61,580 bases of DNA, taken from Verrucomicrobiales bacterium. GTDB taxonomy: Bacteria > Verrucomicrobiota > Verrucomicrobiia > Verrucomicrobiales > DEV007. The notes beneath the pieces were generated by a model. That model was given only the letters and a program-made list of their open reading frames with translations. It had not been told where the DNA came from and did not search any database. A program made the position numbers and the translations under genes. How positions within the stretch are numbered: position 1 is the stretch's first letter; every line of letters starts with the position of its first letter. Shown in pieces: positions 1 through 8,362 of this stretch. The stretch spans positions 1-61,580 of the forward strand of contig JARGNI010000033.1 of assembly GCA_029213195.1 (NCBI GenBank), written 5' to 3'.

Positions 1-164
1 GACCAATGACCAATGACCAATGACCAATGACCAATGACCAATGACCAATGACCAATGACCAATGACCAATGACCAATGACCAATGACCAATGACCAATGA
101 CCAATGACCAATGACCAATGACCAATGACCAATGACCAATGACCAATGACCAATGACCAATGAC
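1..164. repeat. Perfect GACCAAT heptamer tandem repeat (at least 23 copies)
   Basis: The window opens inside an uninterrupted array of the 7-base unit GACCAAT: 23 complete copies (1-161) plus GAC of a 24th, with no mismatch. The left end lies outside the window, so the true copy number is unknown. Each unit contains overlapping ATG and TGA; reading from any ATG inside the array gives the five-residue peptide MTNDQ and then a stop. The array ends 31 bases before the proposed ATG at 196, and its last ATG (160) is in frame with that gene. Unit length is not a multiple of three, so copy change would move all upstream frames and any promoter-to-gene spacing. Confidence 0.97.
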
Positions 165-195
165 GCAGCGCCTGAAATGGCCTATCCTGTTTCCC

Positions 196-990
196 ATGAA
201 CAGACGCGATTTTCTCTTCGCCTTATTCGGTGTCCTGATCGCCGTGGGGATCGGAGTCGTTTTCACAAATCTGCCTTCGAACGAGTCGAGCCCGAGGCTC
301 TCCTCCGAGGCCCCGCTCATCGGGATCGCCAGTCTCAGCAGTGACAGCTATGTCCTTGCGATTCGTGAAGCCGGGGGAATTCCCGTTGTCTTGCCGAATG
401 GCGACGGAAACGGGGAGAAAGTCGCAGCTTATCTCGACCTGATCGATGGATTGCTGATGCCGGGAGGAGCGGATATCCCTCCTTCGGAATGGGGAGAGGA
501 GCCTCATCCTACGACTGAACTTCTCTCCGAGGATCGGTATCTGTTTGAAAAGGAACTCATCACGCGGTGGATCGAGGACACGGAGAAGCCCCTGCTCGGG
601 ATCTGTCTTGGGAGCCAATGGATCAACGTCGCTCACGGTGGCTCACTGGTGCAGGATATCCCCTCCGAGTTCGAGGTGAATCACCGCGATCGAGATCATG
701 CGGTGATCCTCGAGTCGGATTCCCGGCTCAGCCGGATTCTGGGCGAGACTACCTTGGAGGTGAATTCCATGCATCACCAAGCGGTCCGGGAGGTGGGTGC
801 CGGTCTGCGTATCGTTGCGAGGTGTCCGGATGGGATCGCTGAGGCAGTCGAGACAGTGGAAGATGATCGATTTCTCGTGGGCGTGCAGTGGCACCCGGAA
901 CGCATGGCCGGTACCAACGAGCGACAGCGGAAGATCTTCTCCGCCTTTGTTCAATCTGCCCGGGAGCACCGAGAAAAACGGTCGCGATAG
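196..990 (+). CDS. Class I glutamine-amidotransferase-type hydrolase (peptidase C26, gamma-glutamyl-GABA hydrolase-like)
   Basis: A 264-residue protein of the peptidase C26/PuuD-like family, which hydrolyses gamma-glutamyl amide bonds. The nucleophile is Cys137 in LLGICLGSQ, and the matching His-x-Glu is in the WHPER motif (His233, Glu235), so the catalytic triad is complete. An MHHQAV segment and a GGSLVQDIP segment are also typical of the family. The N-terminus (MNRRDFLF, then a hydrophobic run to about residue 24) looks like a signal or membrane anchor, so the catalytic domain may be exported, unlike cytoplasmic PuuD. The ATG at 196 is preferred because it starts the signal; an in-frame ATG at 160 inside the heptamer array would add 12 residues. 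Substrate cannot be read from sequence. Confidence 0.88.
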   Translation: MNRRDFLFALFGVLIAVGIGVVFTNLPSNESSPRLSSEAPLIGIASLSSDSYVLAIREAGGIPVVLPNGDGNGEKVAAYLDLIDGLLMPGGADIPPSEWGEEPHPTTELLSEDRYLFEKELITRWIEDTEKPLLGICLGSQWINVAHGGSLVQDIPSEFEVNHRDRDHAVILESDSRLSRILGETTLEVNSMHHQAVREVGAGLRIVARCPDGIAEAVETVEDDRFLVGVQWHPERMAGTNERQRKIFSAFVQSAREHREKRSR

Positions 991-1151
991 TCGTCAGCAG
1001 GTCGAGGAATGAAGCGGAGAACCCTGTTTTTTCGCCCTGGGGAAGGATTGCGCTGGAACTGTCGGGTCAGGGGAAATAGTCTGGTCTCCATTTTCCGAGG
1101 CAACCTCTTCGGAAGTCGTTGTTTTCTCCAAAAGAACCTTTTCCACCGAAT

Positions 1152-3029
1152 ATGAGCCATCCTGACGACCCGAACTCCACTGACGAGACTTCGAATGAAG
1201 AACGGTATCAACCGGTGGCCGGGATTGAAGAGGCCGCGACAGGAACGGCTGACCAGCCCGACATCCAGCTGGAATCGGCTCCAGGGCTGAAGCCCTCCAA
1301 GTTTCTTGCCCTGACCATTCTCATCCTCGGGCTGCTCGCGAGCCTCTATGTGGCCGCCAAAGTCGATGTCCACTGGATCGAGCAGAAAACGACCTACAAT
1401 ACCTACACCAACGACGACGGGAAACTGGCCTACACCTACAAAGGAGAAGAGGTTCTCATCGAAGAGATCGTGGCCTACGAGGAATCCCCCTTGCGACAGG
1501 AGGCGCTCTCGGCGAGCTCGGAAAAGCCGAAGCTCGAAAGCCAGTGGGTCGTGGAGACGGTGACTCTTGCAGGCGTGGAGCAATCCAGGTATTCCCTTCT
1601 CGAGGCCAAGTTTCACTTCGGGTTCTGGTCTCTTCTTCCGGCCCTGGTTGCGATCGGGCTCTGCCTCGTGACCAAGGAAGCTCTTACCGCGCTTTTCAGT
1701 GGAGTGGTCGTGGGGGCCTTCATGCTCGGGCGTTTCGATATCACGGATGCCGTGCTGCTCCCCAGCCTGGGAAGCAAGAGCGCCGCGGGTATCATCCTGC
1801 TCTATCTCTGGCTGCTCGGTGGGCTCATGGGGATCTGGTCGAGGACCGGGGCCGCGCAGGCCTTTGCCGAATACATGACCAAGCATTTTGTGAAGGGGCC
1901 GAAGTCTGCCAAGTTTGTCTCCTGGCTCATGGGAGTCCTCTTTTTCCAGGGAGGGACGATCAGCGTCGTTCTCGTCGGAACCATCGTGAAGCCGGTCGCG
2001 GATGAGCAGAATGTGAGTCACGAGGAGCTGTCCTATATCGTCGACTCGACCGCGTCTCCCATCGCTTCGGTGCTGGCTTTCAATGCCTGGCCAGTCTATG
2101 TGCAGGCCTTCCTTTTCGTTCCCGGGGTCGCCTTTCTCGCGACCGAAGCCGATCGGATTTCTTTCTTTTTCTCCAGCGTGCCTTTCAGCTTCTACGGGAT
2201 TTTTGCGGTTTTGGGCACCTTGCTGCTCAGCTTCGGGATCACCCGCTTTGCTGGTCCGGGCATTCGCGCGGCACACGAGCGGGCCCGCACCACGGGGCAG
2301 CTTGACGCTCCCGGGGCTCGTCCGATGAGCGCGAAGGAACTCCATGTCAGCAATGTGCCCAAGGGATACAAAAGCCACGTGCTGGAGTTCTTTGTTCCCC
2401 TGATTCTCCTCATCGGGACGGCCGTGGGAACCTTCATTTTCCTGGGAACGCCGAAAGTAAACTGGGCCTTCGGAATTGCCCTGCTGGTTTCCATTCTCGT
2501 GGCGCTCGGGAAGGGGATGAGACTGGGTGACATGGTGGAGGGAATTGGGGATGGGCTCAAGGGCGTGGTCTTCGGTTCCGTCATCCTGGTGCTCGCCGTC
2601 ACGATCGGTGGGATCAGTCGCGAGATCGGTGCGGGTAGCTATCTCGTCGAAATGCTGGGAGAGAAGATTCCCTACATCGCCCTGCCCGTGGCGTTGCAGT
2701 TGCTCACCATGATCATCGCGTTCTCCACGGGAACGAGTTGGGGGACCTATGCGATTGCGTTTCCCCTGTCGATGCCTCTCGCCTGGAGTGTTGCCCAGGC
2801 CAGTGACCTTGCGAATCCGGAGCTCTTCATGTCGGTCTGCTTTGCCACGGTCCTCAATGGCAGTGTCTTTGGCGATCAGTGTTCCCCGATTTCCGACACG
2901 ACCATTCTCAGCTCGATGACGACGGGTTGCGACCTGACCGATCATGTCAAAACCCAGATTGTCCCGGCTTCCTACGCGGCGGGGCTGGCGGCGATCCTGT
3001 GGACATTGACGGTGGCTTTCTTCGCGTAG
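1152..3029 (+). CDS. Na+/H+ antiporter, NhaC family
   Basis: A polytopic inner-membrane protein of about 625 residues with the NhaC-family core: many hydrophobic segments, a serine/threonine/glycine-rich half-helix ([15 protein letters not shown]), and the motif [15 protein letters not shown] near the C-terminus. Members exchange Na+ (sometimes with an organic acid) for H+. Before the core there is a hydrophilic N-terminus of about 40 residues, one membrane segment, and an acidic stretch of about 85 residues predicted outside the cytoplasm, before the second hydrophobic segment; this insert is not part of the usual NhaC architecture. ATG 1152 (MSHPDD) is chosen; an in-frame ATG at 1119 is also possible. 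It stands alone and converges with the cyclase gene. In this organism it may help maintain the Na+ gradient used by the symporter domain at 45-48 kb (inference). Confidence 0.9.
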   Translation: MSHPDDPNSTDETSNEERYQPVAGIEEAATGTADQPDIQLESAPGLKPSKFLALTILILGLLASLYVAAKVDVHWIEQKTTYNTYTNDDGKLAYTYKGEEVLIEEIVAYEESPLRQEALSASSEKPKLESQWVVETVTLAGVEQSRYSLLEAKFHFGFWSLLPALVAIGLCLVTKEALTALFSGVVVGAFMLGRFDITDAVLLPSLGSKSAAGIILLYLWLLGGLMGIWSRTGAAQAFAEYMTKHFVKGPKSAKFVSWLMGVLFFQGGTISVVLVGTIVKPVADEQNVSHEELSYIVDSTASPIASVLAFNAWPVYVQAFLFVPGVAFLATEADRISFFFSSVPFSFYGIFAVLGTLLLSFGITRFAGPGIRAAHERARTTGQLDAPGARPMSAKELHVSNVPKGYKSHVLEFFVPLILLIGTAVGTFIFLGTPKVNWAFGIALLVSILVALGKGMRLGDMVEGIGDGLKGVVFGSVILVLAVTIGGISREIGAGSYLVEMLGEKIPYIALPVALQLLTMIIAFSTGTSWGTYAIAFPLSMPLAWSVAQASDLANPELFMSVCFATVLNGSVFGDQCSPISDTTILSSMTTGCDLTDHVKTQIVPASYAAGLAAILWTLTVAFFA

Positions 3030-3045
3030 AGCGGGCCAAGGGTCT

Positions 3046-3073
3046 GCATTCCGGTTCCGCGGATGCGGAATGC
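3046..3073. terminator. Hairpin between convergent genes, likely bidirectional terminator
   Basis: GCATTCCG (3046-3053) and CGGAATGC (3066-3073) form a perfect 8-bp stem with a 12-base loop in the 71-base gap between the stop of the NhaC gene and the stop of the convergent cyclase gene. There is no clear T-tract on either side, so it is not a classical intrinsic terminator, but its position fits transcription end or mRNA 3'-end protection. Confidence 0.5.
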
Positions 3074-3100
3074 CAAGCGAGTTTCCCGACGAGCGATCCA

Positions 3101-5404
3101 CTAGTCGATCGAGTCGAGCAGCTGGCGGGCGGCGACCAGATCCGGGGTGTCGAACCCTTCGGTGAAACTCTGGTAGACCGGTTCCAGGGTGGAGCGTGCC
3201 TCGGGAGCCCGCTCCGATTCGATGAGGAGTCTCGCGAGACTCACTGCGGCTCGGAGATGAAGCGAGAGAGTTTTCTGAGCTCTCGCGGTTTCCATCGCCT
3301 CACGGAAATAGGTTTCGGCTTGGCCCCGGTCCTGGTCTCCGACCTTGGAGATTTCGCCTCTCAGGCGAAGGCGTTCGGCTTCCCAGTAGCGTTCATCCCG
3401 CTGATCAGCGAACGACTGTGATTCCGCGATCGAATCGAGAGCCTTGGTGTGATCCCCTGCATTCATCTGCGTTTCGGCGAGCAGAGACAAAAAATAGCCC
3501 CTCCCCAGGTCGGACCCTTTGTCCCGCCAGAATGCCAATCCGTCTTCGATCTTCGCGATACTATTCTCCGCGGAAGCTCCCTCTTGGGCCTCTGCCCAGC
3601 CTTGAAGGACTTTGCCCCAGCCCACCCAGAAGGTGAAGCCATACTGGTTCGACAGAGAAATCGCGTCGTTCGAGAGTTCGAGGACTTTCTCGATGTCGCC
3701 AATGAATTGATGGAGCCAGGTGGCAAAGCTCCGAGCGAGAGCTTGGGAGAAAGGGTGATCCAGCTGATCGGCGAGGGCGAGCGCACGCTCACTCTCTTTC
3801 CTGCCCTGGTCAGGGTAGCCTTGCATCCAGAGAATCCAGGCGCGGTAGGAATAGCAGGTCACGCGAGGGTCGACGACATCGTAGATATCCCGGATCAGGG
3901 TTTCATCTCCGAACTCCGGGCCGGAAGTCATCGTGATCACGGTTTCGACCTGCTCGCGAGCCGAGTCCCAGCGACCGCGATAGAAAAGTGTCGAACCGAG
4001 GGCTCGGTGAGCAGCGATGAGGAAGGCGTCATTCTCCTGTCGCTCGGCGAGCTCGAGGAGTTCTTCTCCCTGGCGGGTCGCGATATCGTACTCGGCTCGG
4101 AGCATGCGGAGTCTCCAGAGGCCATAGCGCGCCTGGAAGAGCTTGCCCATGTTGCCGACCTGCTCACAAAGATCCCTCGCTCGGGAGTAGGTTCGATGCA
4201 CCTCCTCTGCCCCGTAACCGAGAATCGCGGTGAGAGAGACTCCCAGCCCGAGGAGGAGTTCGATCTCGGTTTGCCAGTTTTGCTGATTGTGAGGCAGTTT
4301 GCGAATCGCTTCCAGGGCACGTCGATAGTGGACAATGGCCTCCTTGTGAGAAGATCGTTCCGAGGCTCGGTCGCCAGCCGTACGAAGGTAGGGGAGGGCA
4401 CGCGAGCTTTCGCGAGCTTTCGCGTAGTGAAAGGCGAGAACTTCCGGTTCGAACTCCCCGACCTCGGGGAAATTCTCTTCAATGGCTTCGGCAATCTGCA
4501 GGTGGTAGCGACGACGACGCGTTTTCACGAGGGATTGGTAGGCCGCTTCCTGGATGAGGGCGTGGGAAAAGAAATACCTCGTCTCGGGCAGCTCTTCCTC
4601 ATGGGAGAGAAGGCCGGCTTCCACCAGTTGATCGAGGCTGTGTCGAAGGACGGAATCCTCCACCAGGAAAATCTGGCGCATCAGGTCATAGCTGAAACTT
4701 CGGCCGATGACGGCGGCGATCTGTGCCACCTCCTTGACGGTAGAAAGCTTGTCCAGTCTCGCCATGAGCGAGTCCTGTAGCGTGCTTGGTATGGCGAGTT
4801 CCGGAAGTGGACCGAGGAGTTCGAAACGGTCGTCCCGCTCTTCGAGAAGCGCAGAGCCAATGACCATCTTGGTCAATTCTTCCGCGAAGAGAGCGATGCC
4901 ATCGGCGCGCTCGTTGATCTGCTCGAGCACTTCTTCAGGAAGGTCCTTTCCACGGGCGACCCGTTTGCAGATCGAACGAATCTTCTTCGGGGTGAGTCGA
5001 TCGAGATCCAGCGTCCGAACATCTGGATGATCGTCCCACGGGGATTCAAATTCCGGGCGGGAGGTAAAGAGAGCGAAGATCTTGCGCCCCTTGAGCTCGT
5101 TGGCGACTTCCTTGAGCGTCTCCAGGGAAGTCGGATCGATCCAGTGCAGGTCTTCCACCACGAACAGAAGGGGCTGCTTTTCGGAACGCTCACGGAGAAT
5201 CCGAAGCATCGAGTCCATGTAGTGTCGCCGCTGCTGCGCGGGGGCGGCTGTGGAGGGGATGTAGCCGGCTTCGGGCGGAAGAGAGTGGAAAGCGCCGAAG
5301 ATCGGAAGCGAGTCCGGAAGATGAAACCCGTATTGGACGAGCATGCCTTCGAGTTTCTTGAGACGGTCTCGGGCGCTTTCGGCTCGATCGAATCTCAACA
5401 CCAC
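3101..5404 (-). CDS. C-terminal part of frameshifted adenylate cyclase/ATPase regulator (ATPase remainder plus TPR)
   Basis: This 767-codon frame continues the protein started at 6542. It has the rest of a STAND/AAA-type ATPase domain (LLFVVEDLHWIDPTSL is the Walker B region, about residues 79-94 of this piece), a helical region resembling the DNA-independent arm of LuxR/MalT-type ATPases, and then about 400 residues of degenerate TPR helices to the end. On its own it lacks Walker A, which lies in the upstream piece, so it should not be functional alone. The start at 5404 (GTG) is only where the frame opens after the shift; homologues would read straight through from NTAMYP into YIDLIERV. With the upstream half the intact product would be about 1146 residues. 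Confidence 0.8.
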   Translation of the reverse strand: MVLRFDRAESARDRLKKLEGMLVQYGFHLPDSLPIFGAFHSLPPEAGYIPSTAAPAQQRRHYMDSMLRILRERSEKQPLLFVVEDLHWIDPTSLETLKEVANELKGRKIFALFTSRPEFESPWDDHPDVRTLDLDRLTPKKIRSICKRVARGKDLPEEVLEQINERADGIALFAEELTKMVIGSALLEERDDRFELLGPLPELAIPSTLQDSLMARLDKLSTVKEVAQIAAVIGRSFSYDLMRQIFLVEDSVLRHSLDQLVEAGLLSHEEELPETRYFFSHALIQEAAYQSLVKTRRRRYHLQIAEAIEENFPEVGEFEPEVLAFHYAKARESSRALPYLRTAGDRASERSSHKEAIVHYRRALEAIRKLPHNQQNWQTEIELLLGLGVSLTAILGYGAEEVHRTYSRARDLCEQVGNMGKLFQARYGLWRLRMLRAEYDIATRQGEELLELAERQENDAFLIAAHRALGSTLFYRGRWDSAREQVETVITMTSGPEFGDETLIRDIYDVVDPRVTCYSYRAWILWMQGYPDQGRKESERALALADQLDHPFSQALARSFATWLHQFIGDIEKVLELSNDAISLSNQYGFTFWVGWGKVLQGWAEAQEGASAENSIAKIEDGLAFWRDKGSDLGRGYFLSLLAETQMNAGDHTKALDSIAESQSFADQRDERYWEAERLRLRGEISKVGDQDRGQAETYFREAMETARAQKTLSLHLRAAVSLARLLIESERAPEARSTLEPVYQSFTEGFDTPDLVAARQLLDSID

Positions 5405-6542
5405 TCGCTCGATCAGATCGATGTAGGGGGTACATCGCGGTATTCTGATGGTAGGGAGAGCACTGGCATGGGGTCATCCACGCGTCGGGGAGATCCGCGA
5501 CATGTTCCTTGAGCATCTGCACCAGTCGGGATTTTCCGATCCCGGCTTCGCCGCGCATCAGGAGCATTCTTCCTTCGCCTTCCGTTGCCCGCTTCCATTC
5601 GCCGATAAGCAAATCGATCTCGTGATCCCGGCCGGTCAGCGGGGTCAGGCTGGAGCTTTCGACTGCCTCGAGTCGGCACCGAGCCGTGCTTTCGTGGAGG
5701 ACCTTGTAGAGTTCCTTGGGAGTTTCCACTCCCTTGAGAGAATGGGTTCCGATACTGTCGTAGGAGAAAAATCCCTGGACGAGTTCCTGGGTGGCCGAGC
5801 TGATGACCACGGAATTCTCCTCGGCAACCGACTGGATTCGGGCTGCGATGTTGAGGGTGTCCCCCAGTGCCATTCGTTGCCAGTTTCCACTTCGGTCATC
5901 GTCGGTGATCATGAGGCCGGTGTGAATTCCGACTCGCACTTTCAAGGGATGTCCAATGGCGTGCTCGAGCCGCTGGCTCAGAGCGATCACCGCCTCGACG
6001 ATGGCAAGCCCGGTACGAACGGCCCGATGGGCATCGTCTTCGTGAGCTGCGGGATAACCGAAAAAGATGAGAACACCGTCGCCGAGATAGTTGGCGATCT
6101 CTCCCGAGTAGCGTTCGCAGACGGCCCGGCAGGCGGCGTAATACTCGTGGACGACGGCGTTGAGGTCTTCGGGGTCGAGTTCCTGGGAGAGTTGGGTAAA
6201 AGAAGCGAGATCGCTGAAGATGACCGAGAGTTGTCTTAGTTCTGCATGTCCTCCTTCGGAGAATTGAAAACGGCCCGTGAGGGAGTCTGCGAGTTCTCCG
6301 GTCAGGTCTTCGTAGAGGGGGGCTGATGCGGGGGCTTTCTCAACGGGGCTCGGAGAAGCTGCGGGCGATGGCGTGACGGATTCTGACGATTTCCCGAGAC
6401 GTGAACCGCAGCCGTGGCAGAATGCGGCTCCGCGCTCGGTTTCGATTCCACAACTCGGACAAAGGCTTTTGACTGCGGTCCCGCACTGGGGGCAGAACCG
6501 GGCGTTGGGCGGGAGTTCAGCCTCGCAATCCGAACAGTTCAT
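5190..6542 (-). CDS. N-terminal part of frameshifted regulator: double zinc ribbon, class III adenylate/guanylate cyclase, ATPase P-loop
   Basis: ATG at 6542 begins two CxxC-CxxC zinc ribbons (Cys3, 6, 17, 20 and Cys28, 31, 42, 45), then a proline-rich linker, then a class III nucleotidyl cyclase domain at about 104-285 with the metal-binding aspartates in FSDLASF (Asp111) and LGDGVLIFF (Asp155). A P-loop GEAGIGKS follows at 331-338. After NTAMYP (about codon 372) the frame leaves the family sequence and gives about 78 unrelated residues before a stop. Removing one base from the five-G run at 5426-5430 restores reading into the piece ending at 3101. Such proteins couple a signal sensed by the TPR/ATPase part to cyclic nucleotide synthesis in the cytoplasm. 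An upstream in-frame start at 6668 is unlikely because it overlaps the neighbouring gene remnant. Confidence 0.82.
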   Translation of the reverse strand: MNCSDCEAELPPNARFCPQCGTAVKSLCPSCGIETERGAAFCHGCGSRLGKSSESVTPSPAASPSPVEKAPASAPLYEDLTGELADSLTGRFQFSEGGHAELRQLSVIFSDLASFTQLSQELDPEDLNAVVHEYYAACRAVCERYSGEIANYLGDGVLIFFGYPAAHEDDAHRAVRTGLAIVEAVIALSQRLEHAIGHPLKVRVGIHTGLMITDDDRSGNWQRMALGDTLNIAARIQSVAEENSVVISSATQELVQGFFSYDSIGTHSLKGVETPKELYKVLHESTARCRLEAVESSSLTPLTGRDHEIDLLIGEWKRATEGEGRMLLMRGEAGIGKSRLVQMLKEHVADLPDAWMTPCQCSPYHQNTAMYPLHRSDRASGVEIRSSRKRPRPSQETRRHARPIRVSSSGLASDLRRFPLSSARSRLHPLHSRPRAAAATLHGLDASDSP

Positions 6543-6595
6543 GTTGGGAGGCGAAAAGTCATCCGATCCGGTGATTTGGTAGCGGGGTGCGAAGG

Positions 6596-7003
6596 TCACA
6601 ATCCGACCACAACCGCTTTGGTCTCGGTGTAGAGCTCCAGCGCTTCCTCGCTCATTTCGCGACCCCACCCGCTTTCTTTGTATCCACCAAAGGGCAGCGC
6701 TGAATCGAAGACATTGTAGCAGTTGACCCAGACGGTGCCCGCTCGGAATGCCTTGGCAAGACGATGAGCGCGGCCCACGTCGTTGGTCCAGACTGCCGCA
6801 GCGAGTCCATAGGTGGTATCATTGGAGCGACGAACGATGTCGGCTTCGTCGGAAAATCGTTCGGCCACCACGACCGGACCGAAGATCTCTTCACGCACTA
6901 CGCTCATCTTGGCGTTGGTGTCGGTCAGGACGGTTGGACGGTAGAAATAGCCCTTCTCCCCAAATGACTCGCCACCTACTTCGACGGTGGCTCCTCGAAG
7001 AAA
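6596..7003 (-). pseudogene. 5'-truncated aldehyde dehydrogenase remnant
   Basis: The minus frame ending at 6596 encodes only the last roughly 135 residues of an aldehyde dehydrogenase (about residues 365-500 of a normal enzyme): the GYFYRPTVL strand, REEIFGPVV, GLAAAVWTND, the WVNCYN segment and PFGGYKESGWGRE. The catalytic cysteine and general-base glutamate lie N-terminal to this part in the family and are absent. Family similarity stops abruptly near 7003, and the roughly 115 bases up to the stop of the next gene match neither neighbour in any frame that I can recognise. This indicates a deletion or rearrangement junction that removed about two thirds of the gene. The open frame continues to 7204 but its first 67 codons do not resemble the family. 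Confidence 0.85.
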
Positions 7004-7118
7004 AGGGGCACGAGTTGAGGCCCTCCACAACAATGGGGAGCACCCAGTCGATCCGGAAAGTCGGAGATCGATGGGAGGGGCACTCGGATCCTCGAAGACC
7101 CGGTGCTGCGACGGTGGG

Positions 7119-7742
7119 CTACTGAAATTTCGAGATTTCCAGCTGGAGGAGGGACTGCCCATCGAGGAAGCCTTCGAGAAGGTCTCCATCCTTGACCGGC
7201 CCAACCCCAGCGGGTGTTCCAGTGAAAATCAGATCTCCCTCCTCAAGCGTGAGAAAGGTGGTGATCTCCGCAATGAGTTCTGCAAAAGAGAAAATCATGT
7301 TCGAGGTATTTCCTTCTTGAAGGACGGTTCCGTGATTTCGCAATTCGAACGGGAGATTATCAATCGAAGTTTTGAGGCAGTCGATCGATACAAAGTCGCC
7401 AATCACCGCAGAATCGTCGAATGCCTTCGCCCGTTCCCAGGGGTGGCCATAGGCTTTGAGTTCGGATTGCAAATCGCGAGCCGTAAAGTCGATCCCGAGT
7501 CCCACTTCCGTGAAGTAGTCGAGGGCTTCGGTCTTCGGGATGCTTTTCCCGGGGCGACCGATGCGGAGAACGACCTCGATCTCGTGATGGATCTCCTGGC
7601 TCCATGTCGGAATGGAAAAAGGTCTGCCTTTTCGCAGGATGGACGATTCTGGCTTGAGAAAAATCAGAGGGCGCGAAGGAATGGCATTGTCCAGCTCTTG
7701 GGCGTGGTCCACGTAGTTTCGACCGATGCAAATGATCTTCAT
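7119..7742 (-). CDS. Fumarylacetoacetate hydrolase family protein
   Basis: A 207-residue single-domain FAH-family protein. These Mg2+/Mn2+-dependent enzymes cleave or decarboxylate beta-diketo or oxaloacetate-like acids in aromatic and sugar-acid catabolism. Visible family features are the start MKIICIGRNYVDHA, metal ligands Glu54, Glu56 (HHEIEVVL) and Asp85 (GIDFTARD), and the glycine-rich end TGTPAGVGPVKDGD. The start at 7742 is set by family alignment and by its 4-base ATGA overlap with the stop of the upstream VOC gene, which implies translational coupling. Length is normal for the short FAHD1-like group. The aldehyde dehydrogenase remnant downstream suggests the three once formed a small catabolic operon (inference). 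Exact substrate unknown. Confidence 0.9.
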   Translation of the reverse strand: MKIICIGRNYVDHAQELDNAIPSRPLIFLKPESSILRKGRPFSIPTWSQEIHHEIEVVLRIGRPGKSIPKTEALDYFTEVGLGIDFTARDLQSELKAYGHPWERAKAFDDSAVIGDFVSIDCLKTSIDNLPFELRNHGTVLQEGNTSNMIFSFAELIAEITTFLTLEEGDLIFTGTPAGVGPVKDGDLLEGFLDGQSLLQLEISKFQ

Positions 7743-8179
7743 TCGTTTCGGGTCGCAAAGAGTTGGCCTTCGATGTCGGCGAAGGCTTTGAACTCGAGGG
7801 CATTGCCAGAGGGATCCTCGAAAAACATCGTTCGTTGTTCTCCGGGTTCGCCTTCGAAGCGGGTGTAAGGTTCGATGATGAACTCGTCGACGAAAGAGCG
7901 ACATCGCTGCGCCAACTCTTCCCAGTCAGGAATGGTCAGAACAACTCCGAAATGGGGAACGGGTACCGATTTCTGATCGACGGGATTGCGATGGTTCGCG
8001 ACGCGTCCTTGGAAACCCAGATTGGGATTGAGGTGGGTCACGAGTTGGTGCCCAAACATGTCGAAATCGATCCAGGATTCATCGCTGCGCCCCTCGGGGA
8101 AGGCGAGCTTGCTGCCATAAAAATCACGAGCTTCCTGGATGTTTCGAACCTGGACCGCGAGATGGAAGGGGGTCAACAT
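7739..8179 (-). CDS. Glyoxalase/VOC family dioxygenase-like protein
   Basis: A 146-residue vicinal oxygen chelate protein with two beta-alpha-beta-beta-beta units. Probable metal ligands are His6 (FHLAVQV), His76 (VPHFGVVL) and Glu129 (GNALEFK), matching the His/His/Glu scheme of the superfamily. The MFFEDPSGNALEFK end is characteristic. It is the first gene of a leftward unit and overlaps the FAH gene by 4 bases (ATGA). VOC proteins include extradiol dioxygenases, glyoxalase I and resistance proteins; co-occurrence with an FAH enzyme favours a small-molecule catabolic role, but the substrate is not readable. Confidence 0.88.
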   Translation of the reverse strand: MLTPFHLAVQVRNIQEARDFYGSKLAFPEGRSDESWIDFDMFGHQLVTHLNPNLGFQGRVANHRNPVDQKSVPVPHFGVVLTIPDWEELAQRCRSFVDEFIIEPYTRFEGEPGEQRTMFFEDPSGNALEFKAFADIEGQLFATRNE

Positions 8180-8195
8180 GGAGCAGATGGGGAAT

Positions 8196-8306
8196 TGTCA
8201 GGGATTGACTTCGGTAGTTGGAGAAAGAGAAACCGCTTCTCGGAGTTTTCCAGATCAGTGGGAGTTCGTCAAAATGCATCGCACGATTCTGTCAGGTGAT
8301 TGCTTC
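8196..8306. repeat. Imperfect 17-base direct repeat in divergent intergenic region
   Basis: TGTCAGGGATTGACTTC (8196-8212) and TGTCAGGTGATTGCTTC (8290-8306) are near-identical direct repeats, 94 bases apart, between the divergent VOC (leftward) and deacylase-fusion (rightward) genes. They may be paired regulator sites for one or both promoters, or chance; no regulator gene lies next to them. Confidence 0.3.
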
Positions 8307-8362
8307 ATCAAGTAAGCATGAAGTCTTCCCATCGAGGGTGAGAAAGGTAATTTCGGAATGGA

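Noticed and set aside
1-164. CRISPR array
   Set aside because: Units are 7 bases without spacers; there is no cas gene.
951-3101. Long leftward open frame (716 codons) opposite the antiporter
   Set aside because: It is a low-complexity, Arg/His/Pro/Glu-rich mirror of the NhaC-family gene with no recognisable domain; the plus-strand gene has clear membrane segments and family motifs.
4401-4424. 10-base tandem repeat (CGCGAGCTTT twice) as a possible frameshift site
   Set aside because: The predicted TPR helix length on both sides is normal, so the duplication has not shifted the frame.
3449-4780. Rightward open frame of 443 codons opposite the TPR regulator
   Set aside because: Antisense to TPR coding sequence, with no start signal or family motif.
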